A stretch of DNA of 64,000 nt from assembly GCF_051106095.1 (NCBI RefSeq), contig NC_135786.1, forward strand, positions 16,080,501 to 16,144,500, given 5' to 3'. Origin of the DNA: Pogona vitticeps. Its lineage: Eukaryota; Chordata; Lepidosauria; Squamata; Agamidae. Below are positions 46,686 to 59,421 of this stretch, in pieces. Made by a program: the position numbers and the translations under genes. Position 1 is the first letter of the stretch. Each line of letters begins with the position of its first letter. The notes beneath the pieces were generated by a model. The model saw only the letters and a list, made by a program, of their open reading frames with translations. It had not been told where the DNA came from and searched no databases.

Positions 46686-47941
46686 AAGGCACAAGACAGG
46701 AAGTGAGAATACGGAAGGATTAAATGAAAACAGGTGAAACACAGAAGTCGAAGAATGGTTTAGTCCTAAAAGTAAAATGGGACGGCAAGGAAGTGTCAGA
46801 ATGTGCTCCCACTCGAGTTTCCAGCCAACCAGCTTCTTTCAAAATACTCAATTCCCTTTCTCTCCTACCAAGCAGTTGGTAAGCATTATGTTCACCAAGC
46901 GACCTAAGGGGGTTGTTTTTGTTGTCGTCCTCCTATTTTTTTTTTTTGTATTTCTATAAATCTTGGTTTCCTCAGAGCCTTATGATTCTTCCTGTTTGTA
47001 CTTGTAGGCGAGAGAAAGACAAAGACACTGACACCATCCACTCTGACTAGATGAGGATCTAAATTCTAAGTATGAGTTTGTAACAAATTCTTATCTTCTT
47101 CAATAGGTCCCTAACCATACACATTGCCTACTGGTTTCTTATTGGTAATGGACCACATACTCTCTAATTTTCAGCCCTGCTGGGTGGGTCTCCACCTCTC
47201 TTTCTCTCTCTCTCAACTCCACCTCTTCATGCATGCGACTCTGCCCTCCTGGGCGCTCGGTTCCGTTGCAACCAGACTAACGTGACTGCTGTGTGAACGA
47301 GGAAGACAGCTGCGCGGAGGGAAGCAGAATCATGCACATGCCCAGCTTGGCGGGAACCTTGTAGTGGACCCATTGAAAAAGTGTTGAGTTATCACCATAC
47401 ACTTCATTGCTAAGCCAACCAAGTAATTTTGGCACCCAAGAAAATCCACAAGGACCTCTTTGTCTGCCCTCCCTACCCAAATAATAAAAAGATTTAACTT
47501 TTTTTGCCTTTTCATGATGCCTCAGAACTGTACCTCCAAGGAGCCTGCCTAATCCAAGAACTGGCGTTATCTGTGACTCATCCTAGTATTTTTGTGTGAC
47601 TTTTGCCAAGATTATGGTATGAGCTTATCTCATCTCTTGGGCCTTAATTCGAAAAAAGGAATGTCCTCCCCCCAAATTCCCTGCTTACTGAGACTTTTTT
47701 AAAAAATATCGCATCACGCTGAGTGTGTCAAACTTCATGTGCTATTAGGTGCCTAGTCACTCACAAAGCCTAAGATGCATCATAACATTTATCTCTGCCT
47801 TGCTGAAGAGGATGGAAAATGATTCAGGAACCTGGTCTGGTTGCCCTTCTGTATTAATGATCATGTAGAAAATGCTGAAAATGGCCACCCTGAGATGGAT
47901 TCTTCCCTCAGGGTGTGAAATGTGGCTGACTCTTTTTTAGA

Positions 47942-47942
47942 C

Positions 47943-47990
<48 letters not shown>

Positions 47991-48012
47991 TATCCCGCCT
48001 ATCTGGTCGGTT
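47942..48012 (-). repeat. (TTTA)n microsatellite and LINE tail
   Basis: About 12 TTTA units are followed by atatcccgcctatctggtc, the reverse of a common L2-type 3' end. The microsatellite has probably grown from the LINE tail. Confidence 0.8.
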
Positions 48013-48060
48013 AGAGATGCCACGGGTTGGCTCTGGGACCTTCTGCAAGCATGGGCTCCA

Positions 48061-49345
48061 TTATTTATTTATTTTATTTAATTTAACTTATATGCAGCTC
48101 ACACTACCCAAAGGTCTCTGGCCTGCTTACAACAATTAAAATACAGTACAAAAGATAAAACAATTAAAAAACAATTAAAATATATACTCTAAAAGTTGTC
48201 ATCAGGACCCACAGTTGATATTAATTCAATTAAAAGCCTTCTGGAACAGGAAGGTTTTGACCTGGCGCCAAAATGTCATCAGCGTCGGCGCCAGACAAAT
48301 CTCAGTCAGGAGGGCGTTCCATAGTCTGGGGGCAGCTGCCAAAAAGGCCCTTTGTCTACAAGCCATCCCTCTTACCTCCTTAAGGGATGGCTCTTTCAAA
48401 AGAGCCCCCTGGCTAGATCTTAACTGCCGGGCAGGCTCATATGGAAGGAGGCGGTACTTCAGGTATCCAGGGCCCTTCAGGTATCCAGGGCCCAAGCCAT
48501 TTAGGGCTCTATATGTCAGAACAAGCACTTTGAATTGGGCCCAGGCAGCAACTGATAGCTAATGTAATTTAAATAGAATTGGCTTGATGTATTCTCTAGC
48601 GGCCCCACCACTCACCAGCTGCGCAGCTCAATTCTGGACCAGTTGCAGTCGCCGGACTGTCTTCAAAAGCAGTTCCACGTAGAGTGCATTGTAGTAATCT
48701 ATACAAGATGTTACCAGGGTATGTGTAATTGTCACGAGACTCTGCTTGTCTAGGTAGGGCCGTAAAGGGTATAATTTCCGCAGCTGAAGGAAGGTGCCCC
48801 TGGCCACCGAGTCCACCTGGGCTTCCAGAATTAGACTGGGGACCAGGGGGACCCCCAAGCTGCAGACCCTGTCCCTTAGGGTTAGTGTAACCCCATTCAG
48901 GGCAGGGAAATGGCCCCCCGACCTGTCCAGCAAAGCACCCACTAACAGCACTTCCGTCTTGTCTGGATTGAGTTTCAGTTTATTAACCCTCATCCAGTCC
49001 ATTATTAGGACCAGACACGAGTTCAGCACAGAAACCAACTCACCTGGATTAGTGGGAAACGAGAGGTAGAGCTAAGTGTCATCAGCATATTGCTGACTCC
49101 TCAGCCCAAACCTCCTGATGACCTCTCCCAGCAGTTCCATTTCCATGTACATGTTGAACAGCACGGGGGGGGGGGGGGGCGGCAGCATCGAGCCCTGAGG
49201 AACCCAATGACATAAACACCATGGGACAGAGCAACTGTCCCCCAGCACCACCCTCTGGAGCTTCCTACTTTTCCCACCTCCAGTGAAAGTGCTGCCTGTT
49301 CCTCATGATGTTGAGAATGAGGCACTGGGCAGAGAAGGCTCAAGA
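48061..49345 (-). mobile_element. L2-clade LINE, RT C-terminus to 3' tail
   Basis: The minus strand carries RT wording in order: VIRRFGLRSQQYADDT, LVSVLNSCLVLIMDWM, LKLNPDKTEVLLVG, LNGVTLTLRDRVCSLGV and VTSCIDYYNALYVELLL. After a frame change come LVLTYRALNGLGPGYLK, LPYEPARQLRSS, APRLWNALLTEI and TLMTFWRQVKTFLFQKAF. The YADD motif survives but is followed by a stop, and a G-run at 49166-49179 disrupts the region before it. It sits in the RBM38 intron in the gene's sense orientation. Confidence 0.8.
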
Positions 49346-49507
49346 TATTCTGAGCCCCAATGCAAAGGACAAAATGGCATCTCTCCCCATCTGAGGTACA
49401 GAAGCCAGCTGGACTGCTAGTCGATTCTTACTTCACCAGTGATGGAATAGGTTCCTTGAAAGTAGCGGAACAGGCTGACTAGCATATATAGCTCTCTTTT
49501 CTGACAG

Positions 49508-49545
49508 TTGTGTGTGTGTGTGTGCGCGTGTGTGCGTGCGCACGT
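49508..49545 (+). repeat. (TG)n/(CG) purine-pyrimidine alternating tract
   Basis: gttgtgtgtgtgtgtgtgcgcgtgtgtgcgtgcgcacgtg: alternating purine-pyrimidine DNA with Z-forming potential, in the RBM38 intron. Confidence 0.85.
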
Positions 49546-50617
49546 GCCTGATGAATAGCCAGCTAGGCTGCTGCTGCTCCAGTAATTTGCCACAGTAGGC
49601 TGCTGCTGTCCTTCAGTAATTTGCCACTGGAGGCGATTTGCCTCACTAGGCATAATGGTAGGGCTCGCACTCCTACTGTGAATTCCTGGATTCTTATTGC
49701 TTATACAAGATGTCTTTGGAAGGCACTTAGGCAATAGGCCAGCACTTCGTTTTTTGTTTTTAGAACACTTTACACAGTCAATGTGTATTAATTTCTACTG
49801 TGGTTTACGCAGATTCTCACAAGAACCAAAATAATAACTGAAGTGCATCTTGGCAAATAATACACGTAGCAGTAATTTCTAGCTGTGACTTCCACACGAA
49901 ACAGGAGTTATTGTCAAAACATTATCCCCTGTCCACCTCAGCATGGCTGGGAGGCATGGCCATTAAACCTCTCATCACAGTGTCTCATCGTTAGGTCGTG
50001 ATGTTTCTTCTAGCTATATAATCACAGAAGGCTTTTCAAGTTTATTTGAGATTCCAGCTTGTTGTTACCGACTCCATGTTTCAACCTGTATTGTCACAAT
50101 ACTCAATGCTCTCCTCCCACCATTTTTGGCAACTACCGCAGGGCATTTGCTGCAAAGCACAAAATGCTTATTCTGTTTACTCTTCCTTCTCCTCGCCCAC
50201 TCCCTATTCATATTTCTCTGAAGCTACCATGCAAACACCCTCCCCACTCCCTGAACAAGCTGAGACTTGTGCTAGTTTCAGCTGGAGATACGTTCATCTT
50301 GGACCCTAGACAAAGACAGGAGGGCAGAACGAGGAAGACAGAAATCAGTCAAATAGCAGCGAGCCACTGAGCATTACACTATACTAATGTTTTTTTTTTA
50401 ACCTCCAAAGAGTAAGTTGCAAAGAAACTCTAATTTTTTTTCAAGTTGGATATATATTCCATTTGTTTAGTAGTTCTGGAAAGTCCCTTTGAATATGGAC
50501 AAGATAATACCTCCTTATGAGCATCGGGGCTTCTACCCCCTTCTGTGATGGCTAGGAGGTCAGCATGTGTTATCCCTCTGAGTAAATTAATCTATTATAA
50601 ATCTTGAGCAATTAAGA

Positions 50618-50810
50618 ATGGTAAGGTATGTCCAGTCATGTCCAACTCTAAGGGGCGGTGCTCATCCCCGTTTCCAAGCCGTAGAGCCAGTGTTTGTCCG
50701 TAGACAGTTTCCATGGTCACGTGGCCAGCACAACTAGACACGGAACGCCATTACCTTCCCACCGTGGTGGTACCTATTTATCTACTCGCATTTTTACATG
50801 CTTTCAAAAC
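50618..50810 (-). mobile_element. Sauria-type SINE, 3' part
   Basis: Read on the minus strand: gcatgtaaaaatgcgagtagataaataggtacc, ggtgggaaggtaatggcgttcc, cacgtgaccatgg and gggatgagcaccgcc. This is the body and 3' part of the same SINE family, with the tRNA head missing. It lies sense to RBM38 in the intron. Confidence 0.8.
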
Positions 50811-51104
50811 TAAAATGGGCAGCACTCATTATACACAGTAACCATTTTTTAAATGGCACTCAGTGCAAGGTACCATTTGAAGAAACATCCTCTCATGTCT
50901 TTCACACAGCACAGAGAATCTCTTTCAAGATGTAGTTTTTGAGGACGGAGCATGTTAGTCTGTAGTAATATATCAGACCAAAAACAAAAAAAAAGGCAAA
51001 AAAAAAAAAACCACAAAGAGACAAAAATATTGTGGCCCTCCATTATCTGTACACCCACCTGGTCATAGGACCATGTATAAATCTGACAGTCGTACAGTCC
51101 CATT

Positions 51105-51190
51105 CTTAGGTCTGAGGAAGTGGGCTTGAACCCTGAAAGCTCACATTAAAATATAGCAGTTAGTCTTTAAGGTTCCATTTTGGTGTCTTG
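51105..51190 (+). mobile_element. Penelope-type tail of a second lineage, with hammerhead-like core
   Basis: CTGAGGA (51112-51118), AGTGGGCTTGAACCCT, GAAA (51135-51138), GCTCACA, then gttagtctttaaggttcc. The order CUGANGA, GC-rich hairpin, GAAA matches a hammerhead, with a stem II unlike that of the first lineage. A related tail in the opposite orientation seems to lie at 50935-51020 (catgttagtctgtagt). Assignment to Penelope-like elements is inferred from the ribozyme layout and from general familiarity with such tails in reptiles. Confidence 0.45.
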
Positions 51191-51321
51191 GGTTTTTCTT
51201 CTTCTTCCTTCCATGATGGTGAACTGTGTATGAGAGATACCCCAGGCTTCTAGAAGATAAGCTATGGTTCTTTGCTTCAAAAATAGTGTTTTCAAATCCT
51301 GCTACTAATAACTATGTAAGA

Positions 51322-51475
51322 CAGAGGTGGGTAACCTCTGGTGCGCCAAATGTTCGCTGCCAGCCCCCCCCCCCCCCCCAAATATCTTACCATTGGCCAG
51401 GCTGGCTGGAATTTCTGGGAGCTGAAACTGAACTCATCAGGAGGGCCAAAGATTCCCTGCACACAGCACCAAGTT
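51322..51475. mobile_element. hAT-like MITE fragment with C-run
   Basis: cagaggtgggtaacctctgg ... aggctggctggaatttctggg ... catcaggagggccaaagattccctg. It is similar to the copy at 44.7 kb, with a C-run at 51364-51379 inside. Confidence 0.5.
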
Positions 51476-52082
51476 TAAGATTGCTTCATCTAGGAGTCAT
51501 TTTACATGCTTTTTCGCCATATTGCCCTTCATTACATATGTTTTGAAAACAGACTGTTCAGCCGAGTTTGAGAATAGTTAAATAACACCTAAGCAGGTCT
51601 CCTGTTACTGTTTTGGACAACAAAGATGTGTCAAAGTTACATTTCAAGACCTATTGAGTGTATGGGGAATGTAACTAAACTGCTGGATAGCTCAGGATCC
51701 TAACGTCTCATGATGTGCCCAAAGCAGCATAGCACCAGTTTCAACATTTTTTTGCTGAGATAGTTGAGGGTTGATTTAGTCTAGGACCCACTTCTTTCTC
51801 TTTGTCCACAAAGGTCTTTAGCACCACATTTCACATGAATCAATTTTTTTTTCCTGTCAGCTATCTTTTCTGTCCAGCTAGCAATTCTATTTGTTTTTAT
51901 ATTATCTGACAACATTTTAGAGGTGCATTTGCTGGTCATGGTTTTTGGCCTGTAAGCACAATGCCATTGCTCATACACTATTTTATTCAAAAGGGGAGAG
52001 AGGCAAAACCTCTTTGTTTTTTAAACTTCTGTAATCCCCCATCAGCTGCAGATTTGCAGTAAACCTTCCAAACACCAGCAAA

Positions 52083-52125
52083 AACAAACAAACAAACAAA
52101 CAAAAAACAAAACAAAACAAAAACC
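52083..52125 (+). repeat. (CAAA)n and (CAAAA)n tract
   Basis: aacaaacaaacaaacaaacaaaaaacaaaacaaaac. Simple A-rich repeat, probably an old retroposon tail. Confidence 0.85.
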
Positions 52126-52648
52126 ATACTATAGTTTTCCAGCCACTACCTGTTTCAATTTTTTCCATTATTCTTGCATTTTCATGGGTGGCTCAACCCA
52201 TGTGGGCCTTTAAACATTGACCCGTGAACCCCTAGACCTCATCCAACCACAATGTAATAAGTAATGCTTCCTGATTACTTGTTAAAATTACATGAAAACA
52301 GCAATTTTAAGATCTTTCCGCATTTTTGTATTTTATAATTTTTAAAATCTAATCTTAAAATGAGTGCTCCCATAAAAAAAAAAAACCGTAGAAGAATTCA
52401 ACACGTAACATATTTAATAATGTATAGAACCATTAATTGCTCTTTCCTTTCAGCAACATAAGATATATTTAAGACGGACGGGAGCAAATGCACTCTCACC
52501 TCTTAAAACAGTCTCCCAAATGTTGTTGCCCCTCAAATGCAACTTGCATTCCTTGTGCAAGGCTCTGGGGCCAAATGAGCTGCAGTATACACCCATCACT
52601 TCTAGAGACAGCTGAAAACCAAAAGTGGTAAGTGACCAGTAGGTCTTT

Positions 52649-52649
52649 G

Positions 52650-52690
<41 letters not shown>
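52649..52690 (+). repeat. (GA)n microsatellite
   Basis: About 20 uninterrupted GA units between ttgaaaaa and gtacacgcac. The minus-strand Leu-Ser repeat frames here are artefacts of this tract. Confidence 0.95.
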
Positions 52691-52693
<3 letters not shown>

Positions 52694-52794
52694 CGCACGT
52701 GCGCTTAAGGCCTCTGACAGTCTGTAATGGAGAAGTATGAGATGTGTGCCTTGCATTGCAGGGGCAATAATAATAATAATCATGCATGCTTTTG

Positions 52795-53035
52795 GTGCCA
52801 TGTGGTGCTGTTAGCTACACTACAGTACTGTGGTCAAGATTCTGCTCACGACTTGAGTTCCGTCCCAACGGGCTCAGAGGTAGCCAACTTAAAGATTGAC
52901 TCAGCCTTCCATCCTTTCAAATTTAGTAAACTGACTACCCAGCTCACTCGGGGAATTGGGGATGTGTAGCCTCCTTAATTAAGCTGTAAACTTCCCCAAG
53001 AGTGCCGTGGGCAGTATATAAATAGCATCCTTTGC
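52795..53035 (+). mobile_element. tRNA-derived SINE (family 2)
   Basis: gccatgtggtgctgttagctac, actgtggtcaagattctgctcac, gagttccgtcccaacggg, gactcagccttccatccttt, ctacccagctcactcgg, gagtgccgtgggcagtatataaata. It is the same family as 23946-24172 and lies in the RBM38 intron. Confidence 0.7.
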
Positions 53036-54299
53036 TTTTTGGGGGTTGGTCGGAGTGTAAATGTCTCTCCACTGCACGCTTATTTCCAAGGGCGAAAGTA
53101 GAACAAAATAGTCCCTGGTTCTTGAAAGCTTTTGCCCTGGATTTAAGGGGTTGATGTTGTACCTCGTCTGTCTATACTTGCTGCTATTGTTATTCCACTT
53201 TAATTGTTATTAACATTTCCATTCTTCTTTTCTTTCCATGGGTTTTATATGCTTCTCCTCCTCTACATTTTACCCTCATAATAACCCCTGTGTAGTATGT
53301 CAGATAAAGACATAAATGATAGAAAATGAATTAATTAAGTAATAAATGGCAGAGTTCTATTTAGCCTACCATCCTAAGAGGGCAAGGGGAGAGCAAGGTC
53401 CTTTATGAATGGGGCTAGGATGAAAGTCAGTTGCTTCTGCTCAAATGCCTCTGCAAAAATATTTTTAAAATAGGATGAGTTCATTAGCATTATATCCCTG
53501 TGCATCCTGGAGCCTTCCTTCATCTTCTCATCCTTTGCCTATATTTTAGTGGTGTGGAACATTTGACCGCTGTTCCTATCATCACTTGCCACTGTTCTTA
53601 TCACCTGCCCCGGCCAAGACGACCACGACAGCTGAGAAAGGAAGTTCAACGTTTGCAATGCAAAGTTCCCTCACTCTCCTTATATCTGCTGCCCGCTCAA
53701 TTTGGTTTTTAAGCAGAGGTCCAACACAAGCTACTACACATTTCTTTCCATAATGAAGCAAATATTACAAAGCCTTGTTGTAAAAGATTCCTCTCCTCTT
53801 CCACCGCATTTAGGTCTAGATCCAATTACTTTACTAATTCCAGTTAGAGCAGGCCCAGTGCTAAGTGGTAAGTCAACAGGTGTGTAAATCCCACTGGTTC
53901 AAGGGCTCGGCTCTAGCTGAGATGAATAATGGGGTTTTAGTGGCAGATGTTAAGAAAGTAGGCATCAAATCCAGAATCTGTTTTGATTTTAAAGATGGGT
54001 TGCCTGAAACTTTGAAACAGAAAACTAATGTAAGTGACAAAGTGGGTTTTTTTATGAAAGCAGGAAGAGGTGGTGACTGAGATTTTTGTTATTAAGCACT
54101 AAAAAAGTAATATACGTCAGATAAGTTTAATTCTGATTCCTCTATTAATTAAGCACAAATCAGCTGCAATATGATGAATTTACTTCCTGGCTTGACTTTT
54201 GTATTTAAAAAAAGAGTTACTGTATTTTCGTAAAAGTAAACATAGGATGTGTAAAACTACACATGTAATTATTAAGGGGGGATAGAGGTGCTATTGTAA

Positions 54300-54384
54300 C
54301 ATTTTAATTGTTGTAAGCCGCCCAGAGACCTTTGGGTAGAGTGGGCGTCATATAAATAAAATAAAATAAAATAAATAAATAAAT
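54300..54384 (+). mobile_element. L2-type LINE tail with (AAAT)n
   Basis: ttgttgtaagccgcccagagacctttgggtagagtgggcgtcatataaat followed by aaataaaat repeats. This is the last part of an L2-type LINE. Confidence 0.7.
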
Positions 54385-55124
54385 TTTTGCACATCAGCAA
54401 CAATGGCAAAGAACAACAACTGCTTGCCATGAATTTTAAAGTATAAAGGAATCCAAAATAAGGACCAAATTACAATTCTTCATGCCAGAAGAAAGCTTCA
54501 TCTGAAATGTGATTATAAAAACCATCTGCTGAGTGATCTTCAAACTGTCATGACACATCAAACTCACCCTGTGAATGGCAACTTAGGAGCTGCTTCACAG
54601 CGGGACTGATTATTAATCAGAGACTAAGACCAAAGTAAAAGAACATGACCAAACGTAAAATTCGGGACACGAATGCTTCTTGGACAGATTCATGGTTAGG
54701 TTTCATGGGGCACTTTAGAGATATCTCATAAACAGGATCAAGATGCTATCCTAACTATGTGAGACAATGCCAGAACCAATCCTGCTTAAAACATAGAGCA
54801 AAACCATCTAAGACTATATAAGTAAATTATACATAATTTTATATGTAGATGTACATATGTGAAGTGACACACATATGAAACAAGCAGGACATGATCTGGT
54901 TTTCACTTATAATCAAATCAGTTAATGTTTCAGTTTTAACCCATTCGTAAAATGACCCAGTGGGCAAACCTACAGATGCACTAGACTGAATGAGGGGATG
55001 GTACATGGTTTTCTAGCAGGGTACCTATTTATAGAAGTTGGCTGCAGTGCAAAGGTTTATTTGTGCTCACCACCTACCTCCTAAAGAATGGATACAGAAA
55101 TCTAGGTGTTTTGGGATTAGGAAC

Positions 55125-55250
55125 CCAGGAAGGTACCTTATGCTGAGACAAACCACTGGCTCATCGCGTCTCGCACAGTCAACCCGAATCAGCACCAAAC
55201 AGCTCTCCAGGGTTTCAGGTGGGAGTCTTTCTCAATCCTACCTAAAGATT
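55125..55250 (-). mobile_element. Partial tRNA-related sauropsid SINE
   Basis: ggtaccttatgctgagac, aactggctcatc-like text, then agctctccagggtttcaggtggg and gtctttctcaatcctacc. This is the non-tRNA body of the family seen at 31025-31197. The tRNA part is missing. Confidence 0.55.
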
Positions 55251-55289
55251 CCCTTGTACGTAGTCTCCTATCCAAGTCCTGGCCCCACC

Positions 55290-55378
55290 TCAACTCCCAG
55301 AAGCCCTAATTAGCTTAGTTTATGGTAAAAGATTCTGGGAGTTGTAGTCTAAAACATTTTGGAATGCCAAAAGTTCCA
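55290..55378. mobile_element. hAT-like MITE fragment
   Basis: cctcaactcccagaagccc ... gattctgggagttgtagtctaaaacattttgg: both arms of the inner palindrome are present, but the outer termini are not seen. Confidence 0.5.
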
Positions 55379-56453
55379 TATTCCTGCCCCATACTGAACA
55401 TGAGCCCAGCTGGCATCTCGGCCTATTAAGAGAGAACAGAAGGAAGCTTTTCCATCATAATATTCCCCCACATGGCAAGACAGCAATTAAATTGCTTCCT
55501 AGAAAGGAATGTTTCAATCGTTGTTGCTTTTCTTTAAAACAAAACACCAAGTCCCCAAAATGAGGTAAATTAGCATCCCTAAGTAGCACAGCTAACAATT
55601 CAAATGACCACTTGAAGAATCATCCCCCAGCAGGGCCAACATATACATATACCGTACAGCCAATTCTCTCTCAAAAGGTTGACAGAATATTTAATGAGGA
55701 CCATCAACAGCTTCATCCAGAGATACCTAAGGTATGTGAGGATTTGACCAGCCAAAATTTCTGGGGAATCAAAAATCCCACCACCATTTCAAAGGACAGG
55801 ACATATATATTTCCTCCTTTCTCCCTGTCTCAAGTGCTCTACTGACTCAAATTCAGCTAATAAGAACCAGAAAGTCAATATTTCCCAACACTTCTTCAAA
55901 AATCTTCATATCTCCATGTCTCACTTGCTTCAGACCAGCAAGTATCAGCCAGACAAGACAACTTTTCTTAAATGCTACTGCATTTTATTACAGATAAGTC
56001 TAACATAAAAAGAATTGATTTCCAATATAATCCTATGTACATCTGTAAATATTATGTACTGTCCAAATGCATCTGACTTCTGGCCAACCTACTAGGCTTT
56101 TCATGATCTATGATGTTTGAAGAAGTGGTTCTACCATTGCCACTCCTGTAAATTTCCAGGCCTGAGCAGGGATTTGAACCCAGGTCTCCGGAATTGAACC
56201 CAGTCCATCACTGTATCCATTACATCACACTACTGAGCACACTAAGTTATGCATGTTTATTCAGACACAAATCCCAGTGTGTTGAACAGGGTTTATTCTC
56301 AGGCAAATGTGCACAGGATTGGAGTCTTCAATTGTACTCAAACCCTTTTACGGTACTTTCGAATTGTATTGAAATCAATGGAACTTCAGAGGAAACAGAC
56401 AGGGCTAGGCTATTGGTTTTTAAATAAAATATATTTTAGCTCTGGTATTATCC

Positions 56454-56800
56454 AGAGGGACGTGGTGGCGCTGTGGGCTAAACCGCAGAAGCCTGTGCTG
56501 CAGGGTCAGAAGACCAAGCAGTCTAAGATCGAATCCACGCGACGGAGTGAGCTCCCGTCGCCTGTCCCAGCTCCCGCCAACCTAGCGGTTCGAAAGCATG
56601 CAAATGCAAGTAGATAAATAGGTGCCATCTCGGTGGGAAGGTAAACAGCGTTCCATGTCTAAATCACACTGGCCATGTGACCACGGAAAGATTGTCTTCG
56701 GACAAACGCTGGCTCTATGGCTTGAAGAGCGGGATGAGCGCCGCCCCCTAGGGTCGGACACGACTGGACAAAAATTATCAAGGGGAACCTTTACCTTTTT
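56454..56800 (+). mobile_element. Sauria-type tRNA SINE, full length
   Basis: It is complete from agagggacgtggtggcgctg to cctttaccttttt. A tRNA-related head contains a B-box-like gatcgaatcc, then agtagataaataggtgcc, and a Bov-B-like 3' end (agggtcggacacgactgg). An 8-bp duplication TATTATCC flanks it (56446-56453 and 56801-56808). It sits in the RBM38 intron, antisense to the gene. Confidence 0.88.
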
Positions 56801-57659
56801 TATTATCCCACTGTTAAGTTTCTTTTAGCCATCACTGGTGCAGGATATTAAAGAACCCAGTCTAATCAGAATGACAACAGCTATCCTCATAAGAGAAATA
56901 CAATGCATTCTCTATAGCCAAAATTACTTGCATTTGGGTGCAAAAGAAGAAAAAAAGGTCAGTTCTCTACACAAATGGGTGAGAGAAAGAGTATATACAT
57001 CTCCAACTTTTGGTTAGACTATGAGGCCACTAAAGCTCCTACAATCCACAACGTTCTCACTTTATCTGGCTGGATTTCAAGATTTAAAACAGTCTTTCAA
57101 TTTCTTCATTTGGCCTTCAAGGCTACCTTTGTAACCCAAAGGGCTAGAAACATGTTCCCTGCCTCAGACTTTTAACATTTCACGCCCTCCCAAGATGACA
57201 AACTGTTTTTAAAACAACAAGTAGGGTAAGAATGGCGGGAAAGTGCGAAGGAGGCCATGACAGTCCAACAGTCTCTAATTTAGAAAGAGCGAGAGACCTT
57301 TTTACAGCTCAGACAAACCCCTTGCATGACTTGCAAATAAGGATCCATCTGAAATATCTCTAGATCCATCTTGCCTGCAACTACAGCAACTACATGGTAG
57401 CTAAAAGAACTAGAAATCTTTCTTGACATGCAAACAAAAAAGGTGGTTTGACAACAGAGTTTAAGATACAATCTGTGCGCAAAGTCAACATACGGTAAGG
57501 AGGGAAGACTTTCCTTATGAGCTTTAGAAAGAAAAATGCAGCCTGGAAGAGTTAAATTTTTGGATCGTATCCCACAGAACCCCCCAACCACTATGGATGA
57601 TGGGGGATTATGTTGTATTAAAAAAATAATCCATACTGTGGGAGAACTAAAAGTTTAAC

Positions 57660-57760
57660 CTTCCCAACTTGGTGCCCACCAGATGTGTAAGACTGCTAGT
57701 GCTCAACTGGCAGGGTATGATGGGATTTGTAGTCCCATACCTTGAGGGCAAAATGTTAGT
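57660..57760. mobile_element. MITE-like palindromic fragment
   Basis: cttggtgcccaccagatgtgtaagactgctag ... ggcagggtatgatgggatttgtagtcccat. It resembles the inner part of the hAT-type MITEs, but is decayed. Confidence 0.4.
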
Positions 57761-57998
57761 GAAAGCTGGATAAGCTTTTTTTCCATATACAACAACTGAA
57801 GGGCACATGTTTTTAAACCCAATCTGCAGCTAAGCATGTTTAAATCTTCCAGTCTCCAGAAGTTAAGTGGCTGTGCATCCTACAAGCAAATCCTGCAGAA
57901 GAACTAGGAATGCAGGGTTTGGAGGTTTTGAAATACTGGCATGGGAAAACCTGATGTCCCTTAAGGAGACCAGAGTTCCTTAGCATGACAACGTAATA

Positions 57999-58503
57999 CA
58001 GTGGGGTCTTGACTTGAGAACTTAATCCGTATTGGAAGGCGGTTCTCAAGTCAAAAAGTTCTCAGGTCAAATCTGCATTTCCCATAGGAATGCATTGAAA
58101 ACCATTTGATCCGTATCTGCTCTTTTCCGTCCATAGAAACTAATGGGAAGCTGCTATTCTGCCTTCGACCACTAGAGGTGTTTCTTTTTTTCTTAGGTCA
58201 AGAAAGGTTCAGGGAAGGCAGGGAAAATACAGTCCAGGCAGGACAGTACCAGGCAGTCCGAAGACTGTCTCCCAATCCACTCTCTAAACGCTGGGAGGAG
58301 TGAGGAAGCAGACAGGCACCCTTTTCACTGGCCAACAAGTTAACTGAAAGTTTAAATTTCGCACTTTCCCTGCCTCCCACGTGGTTTTTTTCAGTTCTTA
58401 ACTCAAATCTAAGTATGTAAGTCAAGTCAATATTTTCCTATGAGAGCGGTTCTTAAGTCAAAATGTTCTTAACTCAAGCCGTTCTTAAGTCAAGACCCCA
58501 CTG
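57999..58503. mobile_element. Tigger-like MITE
   Basis: CAGTGGGGTCTTGACTTGAG ... CTTAAGTCAAGACCCCACTG, with TA flanks (57997-57998 and 58504-58505), 505 bp. The inner block gcatttcccataggaatgcattgaaaacc is shared with the copy at 34.4 kb. It lies in the RBM38 intron. Confidence 0.85.
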
Positions 58504-59421
58504 TAATTGCAAACAAAACTCCCTTGAAAGATAGCTACCACACTACTGTCAGTCTCCCACTGTAAACTCTGATGTTGGTGGCACCTTTAAAATTATATAA
58601 ATATACTGAGACAGGAAGTGGCATTGAGGTGGGGGAACTGAGCAACAAGGATAGGAGAAAAAAATACCATCAAGACACAGTAAAGGAAGCAGAATACTGT
58701 CTGTAACATTTCACAAGAAAACAGTATTACCACAGGGAAGGAAGAGGCAGATGAGTTAAATTTGACTTTCCCCGTCTACAAATATTGCATCATGATTATC
58801 CCTTCCATTTCCAAAGTTCAGGATTTTACAACTATCATTGGTTATGTAGCCAAAAGAGCAAGAGATGTATTAGGAAGTGGGATGGAGGACTCCAAGGCCT
58901 GTGTAAGTAAAACAGCTGAGGAAAAAATGCCCACTGAACATCCATCAGTAATGCAGTACACGTTTATAGTGGTGGGCTTGGGTTACATTATGAGCATTAG
59001 CTGCACTAAAGAACTACAGTAGTTTGATAGTATTTTAAGTGCCTTAGCTGTATCCTCTGGAGTTCTGGGACAGGTGGTCTGGGGAGCTTGTTAGAAATCT
59101 CTCTTGCAATTCAAGGGAAGGCATAAGAACTATTTTGTAAAGAATTCTGTCTCCTGACTCAAACGGTAAATCCCAGAATTCCACAGGAAAGAGTTTTGTA
59201 TCGTACTACCAAGTTAAAGTGGTATCAAATGGCTCTAAATGTGTAGTGTAGGCACACTTTATGTCGATTCTATTGCAAACTCAGGAATATGGCTTTGTGG
59301 TTTGTTTGTTTTTCAGCCAGTGAGCCCAATGTTGCCAGAGGTGCCTTAGATTGCCTGAACTGGCAACCAGTGGCTCTCCAGATGTGGCCAAGAATAAAGA
59401 AGTGGGCCCTTTAGTCTAAAG

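Noticed and set aside
47942-47990. CRISPR-like regular repeat
   Set aside because: It is a simple (TTTA)n tract at a LINE tail; nothing in the window has repeat-spacer structure.
52450-52801. Minus-strand Leu-Ser repeat proteins
   Set aside because: They are produced by translating the (GA)n microsatellite.
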